DNA of 9,370 nt from NCBI GenBank assembly GCA_017302755.1, contig JAFLCR010000082.1:1-9370 (forward strand), read 5' to 3'. The position numbers and the translations under genes are program-made. Shown piece after piece: positions 6,276-9,370 of this stretch. Below the pieces are notes generated by a model. That model was not told where the DNA came from. It ran no database searches and was given only the letters and a program-made list of their open reading frames with translations. The DNA is from Alphaproteobacteria bacterium (GTDB lineage: Bacteria; Pseudomonadota; Alphaproteobacteria; Rickettsiales; JAFLCR01). Within the stretch, counting starts at the first letter, position 1; every line of letters starts with the position of its first letter.

Positions 6276-6360
6276 GCGGATGTGGCGAAATTGGCAGACG
6301 CACCAGATTTAGGTTCTGGCGCCGCGAGGCGTGGGGGTTCAAGTCCCTCCATCCGCACCA
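6276..6360 (+). tRNA. tRNA-Leu, anticodon UAG, CCA encoded
   Basis: The 85-nt sequence folds as a class II tRNA. The acceptor stem is GCGGATG (6276-6282) with CATCCGC (6350-6356), then discriminator A and an encoded CCA (6358-6360). The anticodon arm is CCAGA/TCTGG (6303-6307 with 6315-6319), with anticodon TAG at 6310-6312. A long variable arm hairpin (CGCC GCGA GGCG) is diagnostic of leucine, and the T arm is GGGGG-TTCAAGT-CCCTC. It reads CUA and, by wobble, other CUN leucine codons. It sits 18 nt after one protein gene and 16 nt before another, all on the same strand, so it may be processed from a mixed transcript. Confidence 0.97.
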
Positions 6361-6376
6361 TTCCTTGAAGGTATGC

Positions 6377-6673
6377 ATGATCGATAAGCAAAAACACCGC
6401 GCCTTGCGCACCGAGATCGATCGGCTTTTGTGGGAGGAATGGGATCCCATCGGCGTCAATGACGCGCCTGAGGCCAGGGATGAATACCGCAGCTATGCGG
6501 GCGGGGTCTGCACCATGCTGTGGGACGGAAAAACGAGGGATGATATTTTGGCATATCTGCACTGGGCGGAGTCCGATCATATGGGCACCGGAGCAAGCCG
6601 GGAAACGCTTGATGCCCGTAATGCCGCGCTTCTGGGCCGCATCTTCGGGGTTTTTCAGAACTATAAAAATTAA
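6377..6673 (+). CDS. Small hypothetical protein (98 aa)
   Basis: A soluble, acidic, mostly helical-looking protein without signal peptide or membrane segment. Its most notable part is the early LLWEEWDPIGVNDAPEARDE segment (about 17-36) followed by YRSYAGGV and a DDILAYLHWAE helix. From memory this W-DP-G...DEY...Y pattern recurs in small uncharacterised bacterial proteins and recalls DUF1871-type sequences, but I cannot confirm a family. ATG 6377 is preceded by GAAGGT (6367-6372); a TTG at 6365 would add four residues only. It begins 16 nt after tRNA-Leu, with no visible promoter between, so it may share the tRNA transcript. Function unknown. Confidence 0.72.
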   Translation: MIDKQKHRALRTEIDRLLWEEWDPIGVNDAPEARDEYRSYAGGVCTMLWDGKTRDDILAYLHWAESDHMGTGASRETLDARNAALLGRIFGVFQNYKN

Positions 6674-6675
6674 CA

Positions 6676-6720
6676 TTCGGCAAGAATCCACCGAAAATCT
6701 GTATTAGGAAATCCTTGCCG
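6676..6720 (+). promoter_or_regulatory. Competing hairpins in the leader upstream of tig
   Basis: CGGCAAG (6678-6684) is the exact reverse complement of CTTGCCG (6714-6720). A second stem, TTCGG (6676-6680) with CCGAA (6691-6695), uses the same left arm, so the two cannot form together. No T-run follows 6720, so this is not a plain terminator. The rest of the spacer to the tig start (6721-6781) has no clear promoter or Shine-Dalgarno. The repeats are seen; switching is inference. Confidence 0.3.
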
Positions 6721-6781
6721 ACGCCAAACAACTGTGCTTTTCTGCGCCCATTGCGAACCCTAACTTACATTTATTCATCTC

Positions 6782-8239
6782 ATGGAAATCAAAGAAATCA
6801 GCGCCGAAGGGCTGCAAAAGGAATTTCATATCTTTGTTGCTTACAGCGACATCGAGAAGAAGATTGACGAAAAGCTTGAGGAAATCGCCGGCAAGGTGAA
6901 GTTCCCGGGTTTCCGCGCCGGGCACGTGCCGGTGAAACTCGTGCGCCAGAAATACGGCAAGGGCGCGACCACCGAAGTGCTGGAAGAAGTGCTTCAATCC
7001 GGTGCGCGCGAAGTGCTGGAGAAAAAAGGTTTGAAAGCCGCTTTACCGCCGAAGGTGGACATTGTGTCCTTCGATGCGGGCAAAGGCCTTGAATACACCA
7101 TCAAGGCGGAAGTTCTTCCGGAAGTGCCGCAGGTTGATTTCGCCTCCATCACCCTGGAGAAGCCGGTATACGCCGTCAGCGAGGCGGACGTGGACGAGGG
7201 CATCACCAATATTATCCGCTCACGCAAGAAGTTCACTCCTGCTGCCCCGTCGCACAAGGCGCGCAAGGGCGATCTCGTGATCATGGACTTCAAGGGGAGC
7301 GTTGATGGCGTGCTTTTTGAAGGCGGCACGGCGGAGAATTTCGAAATTGAAATTGGTTCCGGCCAGCTCATCGCCGGGTTTGAGGATCAGCTGATTGGCG
7401 CAAAAGAAGGCGATTCGCTCACCGTGAAAGCGACCTTCCCAAAAGCCTATTTGAAAAAGGAGCTCGCGGACAAGCCGGCGGAATTTGCGGTGATGGTGAA
7501 AAGCGTCTCTGTCGCGGAAGACGTGAAGGTGGACGATGAATTTGCCAAGAGCCTGGGCTTCGAAGGTCTGGATGATCTCAAGAAAAAAGTGCGTCAGCAT
7601 ATCGAGGAGGATTTCGGCGGCATGACACGCTCGCTTCTGAAAAAGAGGCTGTTCGACGTGCTTGACGAGAAAGTGAAATTCCGCGTGCCCCAGGGCATGC
7701 TCGACGGCGAGTTCGAGGAAATCTGGCAGAAGCTTCAGCAGGCGAAAGCCCGCGGTGACGCTTCGCTTCAGCGCCCCGATGCCGAGCTTCGAGACGAATA
7801 CATCCGCATCTGCGAGCGCCGCGTGCGGCTTGGTATCCTGCTCTCCGAAGTTGGCCACCGTGCCGAAGTCAAGGTGTCGCAGGAAGAGATGCGCAAAGCC
7901 ATCTTCAAGCAAGCCATGATGTTCCCGGGTCAGGAACGCAAAGTGTTCGAATTCTACCAGAAGCACCCGGAGCAAGCCGAGGCGCTGCGCGGGCCGCTTT
8001 TTGAAGACAAGGTGGTGGATTTCGTGCTTTCCAAGGTGAAGATGAAAGAAAAATCCGTCACCAAGGAAGAGCTTACCGGCGCGCTCGAGGAGCAGCAGCA
8101 AGAGGGCCATGTGCACGATGAAAATTGCGGCCATCATCATGAGCACGATCACGTGCATGATGAAAACTGCAATCATGACCATGAAGAGGCCAAGCCGAAG
8201 AAAAAAGCGGCTGCCAAGAAAAAAACCGATAAAGAATAA
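6782..8239 (+). CDS. tig: Trigger factor (ribosome-associated chaperone and peptidyl-prolyl isomerase) with His/Cys-rich tail
   Basis: Trigger factor binds the ribosomal exit tunnel at protein L23 and shields nascent chains. The 485-residue protein shows the full layout. The ribosome-binding domain covers about 1-145, with the signature PGFRAGHVP (the GFRxGxxP loop) and ...RQKYGKG. The FKBP-type isomerase domain lies near 150-245 (GDLVIMDFKGSVDGVLFEGG, then GFEDQLIGAKEGD). The helical C-terminal arms cover 250-435. The start at ATG 6782 is fixed by the family-like N-terminus (MEIKEISAEGLQKEF) and an in-frame TAA at 6761, yet no Shine-Dalgarno precedes it. After the normal end, residues 443-468 form a His/Cys-rich duplication and then a Lys/Ala-rich tail (KPKKKAAAKKKTDKE). 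clpP starts 17 nt downstream, so tig and clpP are co-transcribed. Confidence 0.97.
   Translation: MEIKEISAEGLQKEFHIFVAYSDIEKKIDEKLEEIAGKVKFPGFRAGHVPVKLVRQKYGKGATTEVLEEVLQSGAREVLEKKGLKAALPPKVDIVSFDAGKGLEYTIKAEVLPEVPQVDFASITLEKPVYAVSEADVDEGITNIIRSRKKFTPAAPSHKARKGDLVIMDFKGSVDGVLFEGGTAENFEIEIGSGQLIAGFEDQLIGAKEGDSLTVKATFPKAYLKKELADKPAEFAVMVKSVSVAEDVKVDDEFAKSLGFEGLDDLKKKVRQHIEEDFGGMTRSLLKKRLFDVLDEKVKFRVPQGMLDGEFEEIWQKLQQAKARGDASLQRPDAELRDEYIRICERRVRLGILLSEVGHRAEVKVSQEEMRKAIFKQAMMFPGQERKVFEFYQKHPEQAEALRGPLFEDKVVDFVLSKVKMKEKSVTKEELTGALEEQQQEGHVHDENCGHHHEHDHVHDENCNHDHEEAKPKKKAAAKKKTDKE
8108..8185 (+). repeat. Duplicated 14-codon His/Cys-rich unit in the tig 3' end
   Basis: Two tandem units begin at 8108 and 8150, 42 nt apart. 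Each encodes HVHDENC followed by G or N and a His-rich end (HHHEHD; HDHE). Together residues 443-468 hold ten His and two Cys plus several acidic residues, a typical transition-metal-binding composition. Silent differences between the units (for example AAT/AAC and CAC/CAT) suggest an old duplication. Confidence 0.8.
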
Positions 8240-8256
8240 GCCAGTCAGGGGAAACT

Positions 8257-8877
8257 ATGAGCGACATTATCGATACTGCAATGAACCTCGTGCCGATGGT
8301 GGTCGAGCAGACCAGTCGCGGCGAACGCGCTTTCGACATTTATTCGCGTCTGTTGAAGGAGCGCATCATCTTCGTCGTTGGTCCGGTGAACGACATGATG
8401 GCGACGCTCATTGTGGCTCAGCTTCTCTTCCTTGAAGCCGAGAATCCTGATAAGGACATTTCGATGTACATCAACTCGCCCGGTGGCGTGGTGACGTCCG
8501 GTCTCTCTATTTATGATACCATGCAGTACATCCGTCCTCAGGTGGCGACGTTGTGCATCGGCCAGGCGGCTTCGATGGGGTCTCTGCTGCTCGCGGCCGG
8601 CGCCGCCGGCAAGCGTTACAGCCTTCCTAATTCGCGCATCATGATCCACCAGCCTTCCGGCGGGTTCCAGGGCCAGGCGACGGATATCGAAATTCACGCC
8701 AAAGAGATCCTGGCCTTGAAAGCGCGCCTGAACCAAATATATGTGAAGCATACGGGACAGAAACTTTCGCATATCGAGAAGAATATGGAGCGCGACAACT
8801 TCATGACCGCCGATGCCGCCAAGGATTTTGGTTTGATCGATCATGTGGTGGAAACTCGAACAGACGCTCCAGCTTAA
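8257..8877 (+). CDS. clpP: ATP-dependent Clp protease proteolytic subunit
   Basis: ClpP forms a barrel of two heptameric rings that degrades proteins unfolded by ClpX or ClpA in the cytosol. The 206-residue protein is full length. The serine protease triad is visible: Ser106 in GQAASMGSLL, His131 in RIMIHQPSGG and Asp180 in NMERD, in the spacing of E. coli ClpP. The family segments YINSPGGVVTSGLSIYDTMQ (71-90) and DFGLIDHV near the end are present. A short N-terminal propeptide ahead of the VPMVVEQT segment is likely removed autocatalytically. AGGGGA (8247-8252) lies four bases before ATG. It follows tig by 17 nt and precedes clpX by 100 nt, the classical tig-clpP-clpX order, so chaperone and protease are made together. 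Confidence 0.98.
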   Translation: MSDIIDTAMNLVPMVVEQTSRGERAFDIYSRLLKERIIFVVGPVNDMMATLIVAQLLFLEAENPDKDISMYINSPGGVVTSGLSIYDTMQYIRPQVATLCIGQAASMGSLLLAAGAAGKRYSLPNSRIMIHQPSGGFQGQATDIEIHAKEILALKARLNQIYVKHTGQKLSHIEKNMERDNFMTADAAKDFGLIDHVVETRTDAPA

Positions 8878-8977
8878 TGGTTTGCTAAGAATCGACCCTC
8901 TACAATGCAGGCATAGGCAAAGGATCATATTGATTTTTAATCACTAAGATTTTTTGCTGGGGCTATTAGGAAAGACT

Positions 8978-9370
8978 ATGAGTAAATCGACCAGCCGCGA
9001 CTCTAAGAATACGCTCTACTGCTCGTTCTGCGGCAAAAGCCAGCACGAAGTCCGCAAGCTCATCGCCGGCCCGACCGTGTTCATCTGCGACGAGTGCGTT
9101 GAGCTGTGCATGGATATTATCCGCGAGGAGACGAAGACGTCCCTGGCTCGCGGTGGCGAGGGTGTGCCCAAGCCGAAGGATATCCGCTCCGTGCTCGACG
9201 AGTATGTGATCGGCCAGGACCAGGCGAAGAAAGTGCTCTCCGTAGCGGTGCACAACCACTATAAGCGCATCGCCCATGCTGACAAGAAGGGCGATATCGA
9301 AATCGCGAAATCCAACATCCTGCTGATCGGCCCCACGGGTTGCGGCAAGACGCTGCTCGCGCAGACGCTC
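8978..9370 (+). CDS. clpX: ATP-dependent Clp protease ATP-binding subunit ClpX (3' truncated by window edge)
   Basis: ClpX is the hexameric AAA+ unfoldase that recognises degrons, for example ssrA tags, and threads substrates into ClpP. The first 131 residues are visible. The N-terminal zinc-binding domain has the paired cysteines CSFC (15-18) and CDEC (37-40), which dimerise and bind adaptors. The linker (PKPKDIRSVLDEYVIGQDQAK) leads to the AAA+ core, and the Walker A motif GPTGCGKT lies close to the window end. The cysteine variant of Walker A is usual in several alphaproteobacterial ClpX proteins. AGGAAAG a few bases before ATG 8978 is the ribosome site. The Walker B, sensor and IGF loop regions lie outside the window. 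Confidence 0.97.
   Translation, partial: MSKSTSRDSKNTLYCSFCGKSQHEVRKLIAGPTVFICDECVELCMDIIREETKTSLARGGEGVPKPKDIRSVLDEYVIGQDQAKKVLSVAVHNHYKRIAHADKKGDIEIAKSNILLIGPTGCGKTLLAQTL

Noticed and set aside
6276..6377. tRNA-Leu as an integration site for a mobile element
   Set aside because: No integrase gene and no second copy of the tRNA 3' end occur in the window; neighbours look like ordinary chromosomal genes.
7220..8182. Long open frame on the - strand antisense to tig (320 codons)
   Set aside because: Trigger factor on the + strand is unequivocal; the His/Leu-rich antisense product is a composition artefact.
1..9370. CRISPR array, insertion sequence, prophage or toxin-antitoxin pair
   Set aside because: No spaced direct repeats, transposase, phage genes or convincing small two-gene toxin cassette are visible; the only clear direct repeat is the short in-frame duplication in tig.

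Overview
The window looks like core chromosome of an alphaproteobacterium, moderately GC-rich, with most genes on the + strand. Three things suggest this: the mrcA-prfB neighbourhood, the tig-clpP-clpX order, and family-typical sequences (RF2 N-terminus, a CCAGQD-type MnmA, a PAS_5-like PAS protein). I cannot fix the genus. There is no sign of a mobile element, prophage, CRISPR array or rRNA.

Left part (1-2950, all +): the 3' end of a class A penicillin-binding protein gene (mrcA); prfB, encoding peptide chain release factor 2 through a classical +1 programmed frameshift; a YjbQ/UPF0047 gene whose GTG start overlaps the prfB stop; then a single-PAS-domain protein. Middle part (2950-5480): a small secreted eight-cysteine protein on the - strand meets the PAS gene stop to stop and is divergent from mnmA (tRNA 2-thiouridylase, +). 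The 3' end of mnmA overlaps a - strand pair of translationally coupled exported proteins. The first of the pair is a DUF192 protein; the second appears to be a strongly diverged DUF192 paralogue.

Right part (5480-9370, all +): a promoter drives a glycine-rich, coiled-coil protein of unknown function. It is followed 18 nt later by tRNA-Leu(UAG) and then by a 98-residue hypothetical protein. After a leader with competing hairpins comes the proteostasis cluster: trigger factor with an unusual His/Cys-rich tail, ClpP, and the start of ClpX. Trigger factor folds nascent chains at the ribosome exit, while ClpX unfolds substrates and feeds them to ClpP.

Most of the window is housekeeping. The points most worth a second look are the tandem DUF192 pair with a degenerated second copy, the unclassified glycine/tryptophan-rich protein joined to a tRNA, the metal-binding-like tail on trigger factor, and several RNA-level structures (the prfB frameshift site, a hairpin over the prfB ribosome site, the tig leader). 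I found no convincing new multi-gene system.
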